A stretch of DNA of 64,000 nucleotides from Lindgomyces ingoldianus (GCF_010093535.1 NW_022985190.1:679346-743345), one strand, 5' to 3'; shown: positions 23,447 through 36,184, counted from the first letter of the stretch. A program made the numbers and translations. The notes: generated from the sequence alone by a model not told the origin.

Positions 23447-25483
23447 TTACGCAGTAGTTGCCTCAGCTGTAGCCACCAGAGCGCCTTCTGCACTGGAGCT
23501 AGCATCAGCCTTGACCACCGGGGTTTCATCTCTTACGTCGGCCATGGGAACGTCGCCGTCAGCGTCTGCTGCCTTGGCAGTTTCCAGCTCGGCCGGCATC
23601 TCCTCTGGCTTCTCCGTTGAAACGGCAGCTGCGCCTGCTTTCTCTGCATCATCATCATGCTGAACACCGTTGGTTGCAGGCTCAGCATGGGGCCCGTTGG
23701 TAGCATCCGCATCCACAGCTAGCTGGCCAGTCCAGCTGCCAAGAAGATCGTTAGAGCGCTTTTTGAATTCATATTCTTCTTCCTTTGGAATGGAGTCGAG
23801 TTTGATAATCGCTTTGAGGACTTTGTGTACTTTGGTCTTCTTGATGACTTCAGCTTCGAGATCGTCCTTGTAGGCTTCCAGCTGCTTGAGGTACTCGGAC
23901 ATGTTGGCCATCTCTTCCTCCTTTGGGGCTTGGTCGCGTGAGAGAAAACCTTTTTGAAGCCTATGTCGAAGATAGAGCACTTCAGCTTGTCAGTAAGAGA
24001 CATTCACGTTGAGCAGGGAGAATTACCTGATTTTTCACGCTTCTCAAGGCGTTCGGCCTCTGTCATGGGCTTCTCCTCAACCTTTGCAGCCTCGGTCTCC
24101 TCACTGTCGCTCTTGGCTTTGGCTTTCTTAACCTTGGAGTCCTTTTTCGGTTTCATGGCTGACTCCTCTTTTGGTGCCTTGTTGTTGAGCTTTAGCTTGG
24201 TCTTCGGGGTCTTCGTTGGCTGTTGAACTAATTAGAAAAGCAAAGAACGAGGCTAGAGACTTTGACATACCTTTTCATTCTCACCGTCGCTTTCAGGCTC
24301 CTTCTTGCGCTTCTTCGATGCCTTGGTTTTCTTAGCGGAGGTGGCGCCTTCGTCGTCAGCGTTTTCCATCTCAACGTCCTCTGAGTCGTCAGCGGCAATG
24401 CTCTTGCGCTTAGCTTTATCCTTCTTCTCCTGTTTCTTGGCCTCCGCAGCTGCCTTCTCTTCGATGTCAGCCTGCATGGCCTTCTCGTGGTTCTCAAGCA
24501 TGTCTTTGAACCACTGGAGCTCATGACCTTTAGCGGCAATCTGATACGCCTCCCATAAGGCTTTGGACTTCTTTCCCTGGTTGCCACCATCCACTGTCGT
24601 CTTGATATCATCGATGTTTAGGGGTTGGAGGTCGGTATTGACTTGCCACGCGCTGGGTCTTGATATCAACAACTGATGTCGTTTCCGGCCTGGCTGGCAA
24701 AGAGAAAAGAGGGGATGTACTCACAATTCATTTGTGCCAAGGAACATGATCGGATACCGACGGTCTTTCGCGTTCTTGCCATCTGGGAGGAAATCCTCGC
24801 GATATGTGCCGTCGATACGCTGCGCACTCACAGGGCGCTTGCTGAGAAGAGTCTCTGGGAGCATCTCCTCGTCGCAGACGATAACCGGCCAAGGCGCGAA
24901 ACCCCGCATTGCAACGAACCAATAATCGCCCGGCGAGACATTGAGACGAAGTTCAGGTGTACCTTTCTTCTTCTTGCTGGGAGTCTTCTTCTTGTGCTCA
25001 GGCACACTAGCTCCTGATTTGCGCTTGTTGTTCAACTTCTTGGATGAGGCTGGGGCACCGTTGGCTACCTCGGCGGTCAGGCCTGCAGCTGCAACACGGT
25101 TAAGTCAGCATTGGGTAAATATTGTCCACAATACTCCCAGAGGCTGCCTCGAACGCAACAGCATATAAAGACTTACCAGTCTCATCCCCTGCCATTGTAG
25201 CATCCGTGTCTAGGTTGGCGGTGGTCGTCTCGTCTCGGGTGGAGTTGTGTTTAGTAGGGGTAGTCTCTGAGTCTGATGTACAGTGGCAGTCAGCAATTGC
25301 CTCAGGAGATTGGAAGTGAAAGAACGCACCCTCACCGGCTTCACCTGCCTTGACCGCATCACCGCCTTCGGCCGGTTTCAACTCAGCGACAACAGAGACG
25401 GCGGGCGCGTCCGCAGAACGCGTTGGCCCCTCGACTGCTTTGGCGGCATTGACAGCAGCCGAGGCATTGGCGTCGTCTGCCAT
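23447..25483 (-). CDS. PWWP-domain chromatin protein with C-terminal LEDGF/TFIIS-N-like helical domain (Pdp3-like)
   Basis: Six exons, complement(23447..23985, 24027..24219, 24271..24652, 24725..25088, 25177..25272, 25330..25483), give 575 residues in one frame. After an Ala/Glu-rich N-terminus and a Lys-rich patch, a PWWP domain occupies about residues 125-205: SPGDYWFVAMRGFAPWPVIV, then RYPIMFLGTNEFAWQVNTDL. The PWWP motif reads A-P-W-P. Charged linkers follow, then a helical block at about 397-480 (AEVLYLRHRLQKGFL, YLKQLEAYKDDLEAEVIKKT, KVHKVLKAIIKLDSIPKEEE) resembling the LEDGF/TFIIS-N bundle. PWWP domains read H3K36 methylation; yeast Pdp3 brings the NuA3b acetyltransferase to such chromatin. 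That role is inferred. At the PWWP intron a second acceptor nine bases upstream would add three residues. Confidence 0.85.
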
Positions 25484-28393
25484 TGTCCAAGGTCGTGCTG
25501 ACAGCTGCACGGCGTGGGTGACGCGTAGATGGGATGGATAGGGGTGTGAATTAGCTCAACGGAAAGTCGTGCTCGATGAGATAGATGTGTAAATGATGAT
25601 AGAGAATGTGGGTTGATGGCGGGCGATGGCGTTGTGGGTTGGGTGGTAGGTGGGTGGAGGAAAGTGGAGGTAAAGGTCGGAGGCTCGAAAGCTTTCTCTT
25701 AGACCTGGATCAGAGTCACGTGAGCCCGACGCCGTTCACGCTAGAACCCGGTCAATAGTGATGCAGGGACGATGGAAAATTTGGAGCTGGTTCCTCGCGA
25801 CGAGGAGATATAGTAGCCGGTCGGAAGACGCTTTGCAGCTGGAGGAAGTCGTGCGCAAGATGATGTGGGTTTGCCGTCGCTGCTCCCGTTGGCGCTAGCG
25901 CGATGCGATGAGCTTGGGCCAGCGGGGGAGGAGACGCAGTCGTGCTTTTGCCGAAGATCGAGCACTCAACACCAACGTGCGCCAAAGGCAGGACGGTGAA
26001 GGAAGAGGAGGTGCTGGTCCATATTGTTGTTCGCATTGGGGTGAAGCACTTGAATACGCAGAAAGTGTCCGGCACGATGGCTGGTAGAAGCAAACTCAGC
26101 GTCGGTCGTAAGGCTTGGTCTATCGATGCCTGCAAGCATGCCATACCCCAGCGCGATCCGCTAGAGTCGATCAGCATGAGACAAGTAGAGAGAAAACGTT
26201 CGGTTGATAGACTGCGAGGGTAATTTGACGCAACAGCTTGTATTCACTTGGCTACGAGCAGCTTCATGAAGGCCCTGTAGCCAAGGAAAATACCTAACAG
26301 CTCTTAGTCACTGCACATTGTCAGCTTCACCGACTTTACTGACTCTCATTTCAAGACTTTCGCCGGCGCACCATTTGCTTCGATTGCTCTACACCGGCGC
26401 CGATCTAAGAGTGAGAGAAGGGGTAGCCACTTACTATACTCTCTGCTTCACTTGTCCGATGAAAACCATAAGATAGGTAGGCCAGGAACGGAAGGTCGCA
26501 GAAACAAGGTCTACTAGTGTAGGTTTGTATTTGCGCTTGAATTACTGCTTCTCACATTCTTCATCCTGCTTTGCCTGTACGAGCCCTTCGTCGATCCGTC
26601 AATTTATTCCATGGACAGGTGGAAAACAGCATTAAAGCTCAGGGTCGCTGGCCGTCCTTAGAGAGCACAATCAGAGCTATGGAGCGCTACGATTTTCTGC
26701 CATTCAACAAGCGGGTTTTAAAATGTACACCTATGAATCTGCACGGTTTCCGCTTTTCAGAAATAGATATCCTGGTTGCTCCAGTGTCATTCTTCGGTAC
26801 GGCCTTCTCACGTATTTCACGTAACCGGATAGGGTTAGGTTGGCCAGTCCAACGGAACTTGGGGGGGTTTCGAGGCTGAAATGACAACAATACGTTGAAG
26901 TGAGACAATAAAGGGAAATGTGAATTGATAGAAAAGAAAACTGCAAAGTAGAATAATGGCAGAGAAAGCATGGAAGAAATGAATACCATTATTCCCCCTC
27001 AGCTAGAGAGGAACGATTAAGAAATGAAAATGCTTTGAACTTCTGCTTTTGGGAGCGTTGACGAACAGACCAATTGTGAAGAGTACGGACTCGGCTCCAG
27101 AAACAATGAAAGAACATACCTCAGAGTCAACATCGCCTCTAGGGTATGTATCCCACAAAGCAAAAGTGTGCCACCGGCTTGTTCAGTTCAAGAATGGAGA
27201 ATCTAGCCAATTCGTGAATATTATGAATGTGCACAGATCGTCCTCGCAAGCCGAGGCGCTTTGACTACCTGAATTGATGTCTCCACCTAGGAATATGGTA
27301 TTTGCCATCCCTTTCCGTTCCTCAAAGACGTTGACATTGTTGTTTCCAACCTTATCGTCCACCTTTGTATCGCAGGGGGCCGGCGCCCATAGAAACCTAA
27401 AATGGGCGCGCCTGTTGGTCAGAGGATGGATCCATTATTTCCGTGATATTGTCCTTTAGATTGCCAGGGGCGTGGGAACGGGAATGGATCGAGGGTTCGG
27501 TAGAAGGGCTTCGTGAAGCATCGGGTGTCGATAGCGGTCAGTCCTTTCGCAGAACACACGTCGAGCAAAAGCTACGGGAGAGTCAAAGGCTAGTCCATAA
27601 TTTTCGGTAGCGTTGGTTTGGCGGAGCGTTGTTGATAGATATGGCTGTTGAAGCGGTTACTGCGCTGGAGAGCAGGTTGAGGGTTGGCCGGTTGGCTCGG
27701 GTTAGCGCAGTGGGCCATTCACGTGATTAGCGCGCCACTTCGTCTTTCACCAGTATTATTGTTTGGCTTTTACATTGACATAAGAGTAACATCGACTGCG
27801 ATAGGGATATTTTGCCTTATTTCGAAATCGTAGAAAGTATTTGAAAAAACAGGTCTGCACCACGTTAATTCCCATTTAGGACTTCAAGGCTCCAAAGGTT
27901 TACCCTAAGCATCACACTCTTACTCCAGAAGACTCTCCATCACCTTAACATAAGCCTGTAGGGTCAAATAGAGCTCTTCTTACCGCAATTCGATATTGTC
28001 ACATGATACGTAATTTCAAGTAAGAATGGCTAGAGACGACTCAGGCCGGAACTGAAGGCAGAGCTCCCACAGGCTCACTACTGCACTCTTAAAGGGACGT
28101 GGACTGCTTAGGGAGGGAAGCCACACATGGATGATGTCTAGAGAGCTAAGTTAGGGTCACCGTTACACTAAAAATGTTTCACTGCAAACCGAGATTGGGA
28201 AGCTCTTCACCGTCAAATGGAACTACTATGAATATATAGAATTGGAATTGGGTACTGAGTCCGTTATCGAAATCTAACCTGTTTTGGGGAAATCTACTTG
28301 ATCTCTGGCCTCCAAGCTTATGTTCACCCGGCGCTTAAGACTTGGTTCCTCACTAATGACCCTTTTAAACTGACCGAGTCATCACTAACCTCT
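25484..28393. other. Large intergenic region (2.9 kb)
   Basis: This holds the promoter of the PWWP gene on its left and the 3' flank of Prp16 on its right. It has many short ORFs on both strands with no conserved motif that I recognise. One minus-strand run at about 27560-27725 begins with a plausible ATG and gives 42 residues (MAHCANPSQP). I would not call it a gene. Confidence 0.5.
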
Positions 28394-31342
28394 TCAAAAT
28401 CCCCTCCTCATTCTCGGGGTGATCGGCCGCTTCACAGTGCCTTGCGTCGCGAGCTTTTTGGCCGAAGCTGATAATGGTCGCCTCACTATCGATCCATTAC
28501 CCTCCTCAGCAAGTCGCTGGGCCTCCCGCGCTTTATCTTCTGCCATCTTAGCTTCTAATTCGGCTTTGCGATTGAACTCAGTCTCAGTGACCCTCTTGTC
28601 TCGTGCTGAGTAGCCTTTTTCCTTTACCGAGTAGAAAACACCACCAAGGTCTGCAAGCCAGTGTGGATCCACCGACGTAACACAAGACATATACTCTTTC
28701 GATGTCAAGATAAGCTCGTGATAAACAACATAATCGGGGAGATAACCGAGCCCGTACAGCGCACTAGTAGGGTGTAGCTGAACGGTGACGCTGGTCCGCA
28801 GGTTGATGTACTCCCCGATACCCTTGACTTTTGCGGCTTGGTGGTAGTAACCAGAGCAAATGCACTTCCTGATAACATCCCAATCAGTTCCGCAACTAAC
28901 AAACTCCATCTTTTGCAGCTTCATGATGTCTCGGATCTGGTCGCGAATCTCCTTCCCTCGCCGGAGAGCTTTAGGATGAAGGAAGTGCCTGATACACCAG
29001 CTATCAGAATACCCGTTGACCTTCCATTGGCTGTAGACGTGTAACAGAGTAAGATGATCGGATTCTGGAACAAAAAACTTTTCCCTAGCAGCGTCCGATT
29101 CCTCTTGACGTTCCTTGGGCCGATAGAAAACGCTTGGAACAGAGAGCATGGAGACTATCGTGAGGATTTCCTCGCTACATCCGTAATCTACGGACGTGAT
29201 GATGAGCTTGGCTAGTGATGGGTCCATAGGAAAAGAGGTCATTTTCTTGCCGAGAGGCGTTAGTTCGCCAATATTGTCAATCGCCCCAAGGGCCCAAAGA
29301 TCAAATAGCGATGTTGTAATGGTATCTTGAGGCGGCGGGTCCATAAAATCGAAATCAAGGAGATCTTTTACTCCTAAAGATTTCAGTAGAAGTACTGTAT
29401 TCGCCAAGTTCGTTCGTTGGATCTCCGGAATAGTCTGAATGTAAAATTCGTCTCGGAAAGCTCTCTCGGTATAAAGATGGAAGCACTTCCCTGGTCCGGT
29501 TCGACCAGCACGCCCCGCTCTTTGAGATGCGTTTGCCTGAGATATTGGGGTTATCTGCAGCGTGTCCATTCCCATCTTAGGGTTGTAAACTTTCAGTTTT
29601 GAAAATCCGGAGTCAACGACATACATAATGCCGTCCACCGTGAGACTGGTTTCCGCAATATTGGTGGCTACGATGACCTTACGGACTCCCGGGGCAGCGC
29701 GGTCGAAAATTTTAGCCTGTAGATCCGCCGGCATTTGGCTGTAGATAGGAAGGATACTTAATTTCGGAGGATCATTAAGAAGTCTTAGTCTCTCGGCGAT
29801 AAGTTCACACGTTATTTCGATGTCTTCTTGACCCGTCATGAAGACAAGAATATCACCAGGACCTTGGGAGACGTGGATTGCTAGAACTTGCTTGACAGCG
29901 CTGTCAACATAGTCTTCGCACGGCGACCGGGAATACTGGATGTCCACTGGGAAAGTACGCCCTGGAATGAGAAATTCGGGCGCGCCTCCATAGAATCGCG
30001 CAAACCGCTCCGAATTCATGGTGGCTGAAGTGACAATTAGTTTGAGATCTCTTCTCCGCGCTAGCACTTTCTTGATCAGGCCCATCAAAACATCGGTGTT
30101 TAGGGCTCTCTCGTGAGCTTCATCCATGATAATGCAAGAATATTTGTCCAAATCTGGCTCCACTAATGACTCTCGAAGCAGCACCCCATCGGTCATGTAC
30201 TTGATTGCCGTGTATTTGCTCGTGCAATCTTCAAATCGAATGGCATATCCCACCAAGCCCCCAAGCCTGACCTCCATCTCTTCACTGACACGCTTTGCAA
30301 CGCTCATTGCCGCAACACGCCGTGGTTGCGTGCATCCAATCATGCCATGCGTAGCGTACCCATCTTCATACAGGAATTGTGTTAACTGAGTTGTCTTGCC
30401 GGATCCAGTCTGGCCAACAACAATGATAACCTGGTTGTCCCGAATGACACGTAGAAGGTCTTCCCGAACAGCGAATGCTGGCAGGTATTCTCGCTGCTCC
30501 CGGAGGGTCTTGCTCCTACTGAACGTGCTTGCCCCTTCACTCCGTTTGAGATGCTCAGCAAATTTACTGCCTCCTTTCTTCTCTTCCACACCGAGGAGGG
30601 GAGCGGCACTGTCTCCTTCATCATCCTTCACGCCCATCAGGTTACCCAACGCGGTCCCTGTAATATTTGTAGCCTCTTGCGCTTGTTTCTGGCGTTCCTT
30701 TTGCTGCCTCTTTTCTTTGACTACCCTGCTCCCTTTGCGACTGAAAACGGCCATGTCACTTTGAGGATCACGGACGGCCGGAACTGGATCGATTTGCTTG
30801 GTAAAGACTCTCTTCCCGTCGAGGAATGGCGGCTTCAGCTCGTGGACTAGGATGTGGACCCGTGTAGCCTCCTCGTCATCGTCAAAGTCGTTCTCAAACG
30901 TCCGCCGCTGGGCAACACCGGATTGTAGCATGCGGTTCGTCTCCCAAGCGTCCACATCTTTCTGCTTTTGGACCTGCCTTGCGCTCACACGACTATTTTT
31001 CTTCTTTTCTGTCAAAGCTGCTTCCCGCTGTTGATTCAACCATGTGCTGTCAGCGCCACCAAAGGGATTGTGAGAGTCGTCACCAAAAGTATGCCCGTTC
31101 TCTTCTCCGCCATACCAGTCCCGATCGAGCGCCATCGAGTCAATTTCGTCCACCATAGACTCTGGGCCATCGAATGATCTCTGGTGCGGTGTGGATTCAT
31201 GGTTAGGATTTCGCGGAGACTGGGGATGTGAAGAGTTGGGAGAGGCTCGACGGCTGTGAGGTTTGAAGTTCTTTGGACGAGGTGCGACGGAGAAGTGTTC
31301 CGACTCAATCTTGCGCCGCTTGGGGCTATTATTGCGATCCAT
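28394..31342 (-). CDS. PRP16: Pre-mRNA splicing ATP-dependent RNA helicase Prp16 (DEAH box)
   Basis: An intronless CDS of 982 residues starts at ATG 31342 ([11 protein letters not shown]). The N-terminal 290 residues are charged and contain an Arg/Ser patch. The DEAH core has Walker A GQTGSGKT (about 310-317), [15 protein letters not shown], the DEAH box (407-410), SAT (439-441), [25 protein letters not shown] and [12 protein letters not shown] (606-617). Winged-helix, ratchet and OB domains follow ([35 protein letters not shown]). [18 protein letters not shown] and the [14 protein letters not shown] region match Prp16 rather than Prp2 or Prp22. Prp16 remodels the spliceosome between the two catalytic steps and proofreads branch-site choice. 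A 59 bp intron with GTATGT and CAG ends (31352..31410) probably lies in the 5' UTR, which explains the longer open frame there. Confidence 0.96.
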   Translation of the reverse strand: MDRNNSPKRRKIESEHFSVAPRPKNFKPHSRRASPNSSHPQSPRNPNHESTPHQRSFDGPESMVDEIDSMALDRDWYGGEENGHTFGDDSHNPFGGADSTWLNQQREAALTEKKKNSRVSARQVQKQKDVDAWETNRMLQSGVAQRRTFENDFDDDEEATRVHILVHELKPPFLDGKRVFTKQIDPVPAVRDPQSDMAVFSRKGSRVVKEKRQQKERQKQAQEATNITGTALGNLMGVKDDEGDSAAPLLGVEEKKGGSKFAEHLKRSEGASTFSRSKTLREQREYLPAFAVREDLLRVIRDNQVIIVVGQTGSGKTTQLTQFLYEDGYATHGMIGCTQPRRVAAMSVAKRVSEEMEVRLGGLVGYAIRFEDCTSKYTAIKYMTDGVLLRESLVEPDLDKYSCIIMDEAHERALNTDVLMGLIKKVLARRRDLKLIVTSATMNSERFARFYGGAPEFLIPGRTFPVDIQYSRSPCEDYVDSAVKQVLAIHVSQGPGDILVFMTGQEDIEITCELIAERLRLLNDPPKLSILPIYSQMPADLQAKIFDRAAPGVRKVIVATNIAETSLTVDGIMYVVDSGFSKLKVYNPKMGMDTLQITPISQANASQRAGRAGRTGPGKCFHLYTERAFRDEFYIQTIPEIQRTNLANTVLLLKSLGVKDLLDFDFMDPPPQDTITTSLFDLWALGAIDNIGELTPLGKKMTSFPMDPSLAKLIITSVDYGCSEEILTIVSMLSVPSVFYRPKERQEESDAAREKFFVPESDHLTLLHVYSQWKVNGYSDSWCIRHFLHPKALRRGKEIRDQIRDIMKLQKMEFVSCGTDWDVIRKCICSGYYHQAAKVKGIGEYINLRTSVTVQLHPTSALYGLGYLPDYVVYHELILTSKEYMSCVTSVDPHWLADLGGVFYSVKEKGYSARDKRVTETEFNRKAELEAKMAEDKAREAQRLAEEGNGSIVRRPLSASAKKLATQGTVKRPITPRMRRGF

Positions 31343-31533
31343 GGTCGAGACCTGAGGCTTGTTGTCAGTGTAACTGATCGGGAAGGTAGCGGTGAATTGA
31401 AGATACATACAAAAGCTCGGGCCAGAATGAGGCTAACCCCTCCACCCTGCACCAAAAATTATTTTTCCACGGTCTGACGTCTTCACACTCTGCGCATGAA
31501 TTTGCACTTGTATTTGCTTTGCCGTCAAGCACA
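31343..31533. promoter_or_regulatory. Bidirectional promoter, Prp16 / Pwp1
   Basis: Only 191 bp separate the ATGs of two divergent housekeeping genes, and this includes the likely Prp16 5' UTR intron. Shared transcription control is likely. No named site was recognised. Confidence 0.6.
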
Positions 31534-33223
31534 ATGTCGATGATCACAGCAACCACCTGGGTGCCCCGAGGGTTTGCGGCGCCCTTTCCATCCAAGTACG
31601 TCTTTGACGAGGACGAGTATGATCGCATATCGAAGCTCGCAAAACTTCAACTAGATGACGCCAAGGAGGATCTAGAAGAAGCCCGAAACGAGAAGAAACA
31701 GAAAAGCCATGGCAGTTCGAGTAGCACAGCCAATGTCAAGAGTGCAGGGTATGGTTGTAAAAGCTATATCCGCGTATCATTCTAACATTCTCCCAGAGAA
31801 ATTGACGACGACCTTAAGGAATACGACTTGGAACATTACGACGACGATGAACAGGACGGTGAGGGTGATACAATGGCAATGTTTGGGAACATTAAGAACC
31901 TGGCATTCCATGAATCGAATGAGGATGATCCATACATCACCATGCAGGGGCAGGATGAAGACGACGACGAGAGAGAAGAGCTTCAAATACTCGCAACGGA
32001 CAACCTTGTGCTGGCAGGAAGAATCGAGGACGAGGTTGCTCATCTTGAAGTATACGTATATGAAGACGCAGCGGACAATCTGTACGTTCACCATGACATT
32101 ATGCTCCCCGCAATCCCTCTGGCTGTTGAGTGGCTAGACTTGCCGGTTGGGAAATCAAGCGCAGATAAAGACTCGAAAGGGAATTTCGTGGCAGTGGGCA
32201 CAATGGAGCCAGACATTGAGCTGTGGAACCTGGACATTGTCGATGGCATGTATCCAGATGCAATTCTCGGGCAAGGTGCAGAAGACGCAGCAACCGCCGA
32301 GAAGCCTAAAAAGAAGAAGAAGAAATCTAAGAAAGCGAACGAAGAATATCATGTCGATGCCGTTCTCTCTCTTGCTGCCAACCGTCAGCATAGAAATCTG
32401 CTAGCGTCCTCATCGGCCGACAAGTCGATCAAGCTTTGGGACCTGAACACCACAAAATGCGCCAAGTCCTATTCGTATCATACAGACAAGGTCTGCTCGG
32501 TCGCATGGCATCCAAAAGAGTCCACCGTTTTACTCAGTGGTAGCTACGATCGAACAGTGGTGGTAGCCGATATGCGTGCTCCCGAGGCAAAGGCACCACG
32601 ATGGGGAGTGGAGAGTGATGTCGAAACTGTTCGATGGGACCCTCATGATCCGAATTTCTTCTACGTAAGTACATCCGTATTTATGTTCTGTGACGCAGCT
32701 AACATGGACCTAGGTCTCAACTGAAAACGGCGTGATCCATTACCACGATGCTCGCCTAGCACCTACAGACCCGTCTGGCTCAAAGCCTGTGTGGATTTTA
32801 CAAGCGCATGACGAGTCCATATCCTCCTTTGACACCAACCCAGTAATTCCCGGATTCTTAGTTACAGGCTCTACAGATAAGCAAGTAAAGTTGTGGAATA
32901 TTCAATCTAGTGGACCAAGCATGGTTGTGTCGCGGGATCTTGGCGTTGGTAAAGTATTCTCCACCACATTCGCCCCAGACCAAGAAGTAGGGTTTAGGCT
33001 AGCCGTTGCTGGAAGTAAAGGCGCCGTACAGATCTGGGACACAAGTACCAACGCAGCTGTTCGGACAGCCTTCGCCAACAAAGTCCCTGACGCAAAAGAA
33101 AATGTCAAGGAGCGATTTGTTGTATTGGAAGAGGCCGACACCGATTCAGATTCCGAAGAGGGCGACGATCAAGAAAGTGGAAGGGAAAACAACGGGGAGG
33201 GGTGGGAGTCGATGGAAGAGTGA
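31534..33223 (+). CDS. PWP1: Periodic tryptophan protein 1 (WD40, ribosome biogenesis)
   Basis: Three exons (31534..31748, 31797..32664, 32714..33223) give 530 residues. The N-terminus has the family signature ITATTWVPRGFAAPFPSKYV, an acidic region (EIDDDLKEYDLEHYDDDEQD), then DPYITMQGQDEDDDEREELQ. WD40 repeats include AVGTMEPDIELWNLDIV, LLASSSADKSIKLWDLNTT, VCSVAWHPKESTVLLSGSYD, GFLVTGSTDKQVKLWNIQ and LAVAGSKGAVQIWDTSTN. A Lys-rich loop (about 32311-32335) separates repeats 1 and 2, and an acidic Ser/Asp tail ends the protein. Pwp1 acts in the nucleolus in early 60S assembly and rDNA chromatin. The length is close to the family norm. The start is set by the conserved N-terminal motif; the second of two close ATGs is also possible. 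Confidence 0.94.
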
Positions 33224-35356
33224 AGCAAAGACAGATTAGTGACGATGACGCTGATTTCGTTCACCGATCTGGCAGCCCCCTGGCCGCCCTTCTTTGAGGC
33301 AACTATATATGCGATACCCAAACCAAAAAGGACATTAATCTTACAGTGCCACCTACGAGCGTGAACCCTACCTTGCAGAGCAAGCAGTGCCTAGCGCCAC
33401 ATTCAACACCTCAGACAGGAAAAACAGATCTCGCACGAAGCTGAAGCCCTTAACGAGGCTGGAGCGAACAATGCAAACACACCATGCACTCTACGCAACT
33501 CCTTAGGCGCACCACGATATATATGCTGGACCTATGCTGATTAGCGCCGTTGGAGGTAGGTTTCTTCTGGAAGCCATTTTGAATCGCGAAGGTTGAGATC
33601 ACACCGTCTCAGCGCCATTCGCCTTTTCTTACACGAGCACCTCAAGCTATTTCTTTTTGCCTTCTTTTTCCAACTATTAGTGTTTCATCTGGAAAGGACG
33701 ATATTTCGCATTATTGCCAGTAACCCGGTTTTCATTGCCTGCAAAAGCCGGGTATTCGAGATTGAAGCCTCTGGATGGATTTAATTTCATCAATATTTCC
33801 TGGAGCATACAGACAGTAAGAACCGACAAGTCGTCGAGTTCCTGGGCCTGAGACTTTTGGCTTGATCGGCTTCGGCGTGAGCTCCGACTGATTCATATTT
33901 TGGGGGAGGTCTGATCTGCGACAATGACTTGCAAAGGGCATCGCGTAGACTTGCAGATGTTTTGAAACATTCGATGCAAGGCAATGGCACGAACGATGAC
34001 AGAAACATTCTAATCGATAATGAGAAAAAAAAGTGTCTATTTTGGATGGGGAGCTTAGAGATCATGCAGCGCATCGCCGTCGGCAAGGCACGCTGTCGAC
34101 TGAGGGCGAAGGATTTGACGCCCGAATTAGCTGGAGATGCAGGAACAGCTGGGATGACTGACAATGGCCAGTTTGTCCGTTGAACGCCACGGCCCCCCCT
34201 TCGCTGATACCCAGAGCTTATCTTCCTCGTTTCGCTGCGGACTCTGGGGAGATCTCGATGCTCAACGCTGTGGCCGGAGAATTCCTGTCCAAACTTCGAA
34301 CAAAGCACCTCTGACCTCCATCAAAGTGCGCAAAGTCAAAGCAGCCACATCGTCAAGCTGAAGAGACGGTGCTGTCCTCTTCCCGTTGTTGAAACGCTCA
34401 ATATTTAGCTCTCAATGCGGACCGGCGGGACAGGCGAAGGGGACCCAGCAAACCTCTGACACGTTGGCGCTGTGCCTTGCCTTTTGAGGCGCCACTGATT
34501 GGACAGTTGAAGAAACGATTCGTAGGCTAAACTAGAACTGGGCGTTTCGACGCCACCTGGTCGGCCTCCCCTTGACTTTCTTACCCTGTCAGTGGGTGGT
34601 GTTTGCTGGTCTTTGCTTGTTCCTGGTCGGCGCCCTGGCAATTTCGATGGTCAGTCCACACGGCTTCCTGAAGCGGTGCCCCAGGCGCCCCAACTGCTGC
34701 TAGCCTTTTCATCTCTTGCCTCTCCCTCGACCTTCCCTTTCCTTCAAGCCTTTCGCACCTCGACCCTCCCTTTGAACTGCGTGACCCTTTGGCTTCACGG
34801 CAGCCTTCACTCCCTCTATTGCGGCCCGGTTGTTCGCTCCTTACGACTGAGGCTGGACTCCCTTACCTACGCTCTTTGACAGACAACTTTATTCGAACCA
34901 CACTCTTTATATTCTTTGTCGACGCGCTGCTAGCCAGCCCGACTGAAAGAAAGAATCACACAACGAAGAACTGGAATATCCACCGAAGTTTGCTCGATTT
35001 ATGCAAACAAAAGCTGACTATCACACGTCGCACCCCGATCAAACGCTGTGTTGTGCACTGACAAGAGCACGCGCCCCCGACGCAACCCTTTGACGACCAA
35101 CGTGATCCAGTTCATTGCTGTTGCTGCATCTCTGCGACACCTGCCCCTCTTATCGCCGCCTTGTATCGTCTAGGTCGTCCTGTGGCCCACTGGACTTTTT
35201 TTAACTTTGTGGACTCCTGCCCAATTTATCCGCAACCTTCCCCGCACTCCTGCGGTCCGGAAAGCGAAGAACACCATTCTAGGATTACCGGGCCTTCTAC
35301 CGTATATTCGGACACATTTTTGCAATAACCTAAATTTGTTCTCCATTTAATCAACC
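33224..35356. other. Large intergenic region with a long C/T-rich leader
   Basis: 2.1 kb between co-directional genes. The last 700 bp are pyrimidine-rich on the + strand (for example 34680-34860 and 35060-35340), which fits a long 5' UTR and promoter of the next gene. A 172-residue minus-strand frame at 33790-34308 has no recognisable motif. No gene is called. Confidence 0.5.
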
Positions 35357-36184
35357 ATGTCGCTTGCCCGCGCTGTTACAAAGCGTATGAAGCGGCCAGA
35401 TGTGCCGGCTCCACCACCAGCTCGAGCCCAAAGCATGAAGAACCCAGGACTGCATATCGATAGGGCCAAAATCTCTTCTCCAGTGGCTCTCATCTCGACA
35501 ACCAACATGCTTTCCTACAACGCCCCAGATATTGCGACCTTACGACAAGTGTCTTCGTCGACATCTTCGACTCATTCGGCGGATGACTCGGACCACAGCG
35601 CTTCGACCAACCGCTCACGGTCGTCTTCAAATGGATCTCGGGAAACCTTGACGGATGCCTCGTCCGTGGATTCTTCGCCCACATCAACTACGCCGGCTCC
35701 AAACCATCTATCAGGATACTTCGCCTCGGCCGGCAAAGCACCTCGACGGTCTGTGTCTTCTGGAAATCTTCAACACAAGTCTGAACAAATAAACGCCGTG
35801 CCAGCGATCCCGGAACGCGCAATCTCCCACAGCAAGCGTGCCCACGAACGTCTCGCTCAGAAGCGGTCGTTGCAGAATATCAAGCCCCGAAGCAGTCTTC
35901 ACTCGAATCGATCGTCGCGAGAACACCGCACCTCGATGGATATGTTCCGTGGCACAATAGAAGAAGAGGCTCACCCCTTCGGGAAAGAGCTAGAACAGCT
36001 TAACGAAGTCGCCGAAGAGTTTGGTGGTGTAGTGCGCGACGCCGAGATGGATGCAGACATGACCGCTATTCGCGAGAAAGGTCTTGCAACATTCTGCGCA
36101 GCAGACTATCTTGCCGAAATTAAGCCACTATTCAGCGGTCGATTCGGCAATCCCTATACGCCGTCACCCATAGCCTGGATATAA
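35357..36184 (+). CDS. Ser/Thr-rich fungal protein of unknown function
   Basis: A single exon of 275 residues starts at ATGTCGCTTGCCC. Residues 1-60 are basic with a conserved-looking start (SLARAVTKRMKRPD, NPGLHIDRAKISSPVALIST). The centre is a Ser/Thr/Arg low-complexity stretch with many possible phosphorylation sites. The C-terminal 80 residues look folded and conserved (SMDMFRGTIEEEAHPFGKEL, EQLNEVAEEFGGVVRDAEMD, then LATFCAADYLAEIKPLFSGRF). There is no signal peptide or membrane helix. I recognise the general type as a Pezizomycotina-wide hypothetical, but cannot name a function. The very long leader suggests a regulated gene. No intron is needed. Confidence 0.78.
   Translation: MSLARAVTKRMKRPDVPAPPPARAQSMKNPGLHIDRAKISSPVALISTTNMLSYNAPDIATLRQVSSSTSSTHSADDSDHSASTNRSRSSSNGSRETLTDASSVDSSPTSTTPAPNHLSGYFASAGKAPRRSVSSGNLQHKSEQINAVPAIPERAISHSKRAHERLAQKRSLQNIKPRSSLHSNRSSREHRTSMDMFRGTIEEEAHPFGKELEQLNEVAEEFGGVVRDAEMDADMTAIREKGLATFCAADYLAEIKPLFSGRFGNPYTPSPIAWI

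Noticed and set aside
25752..26177. Minus-strand ORF of 141 codons upstream of the PWWP gene
   Set aside because: Low-complexity, no domain, and the overlapping plus frame is also open.
27560..27725. Short minus-strand ORF starting MAHCANPSQP, with further open pieces in other frames downstream
   Set aside because: I tried to chain the pieces as exons but found no convincing donor and acceptor pair.
33790..34308. Minus-strand ORF of 172 codons
   Set aside because: No motif, no splice support, and the start codon context and composition look random.
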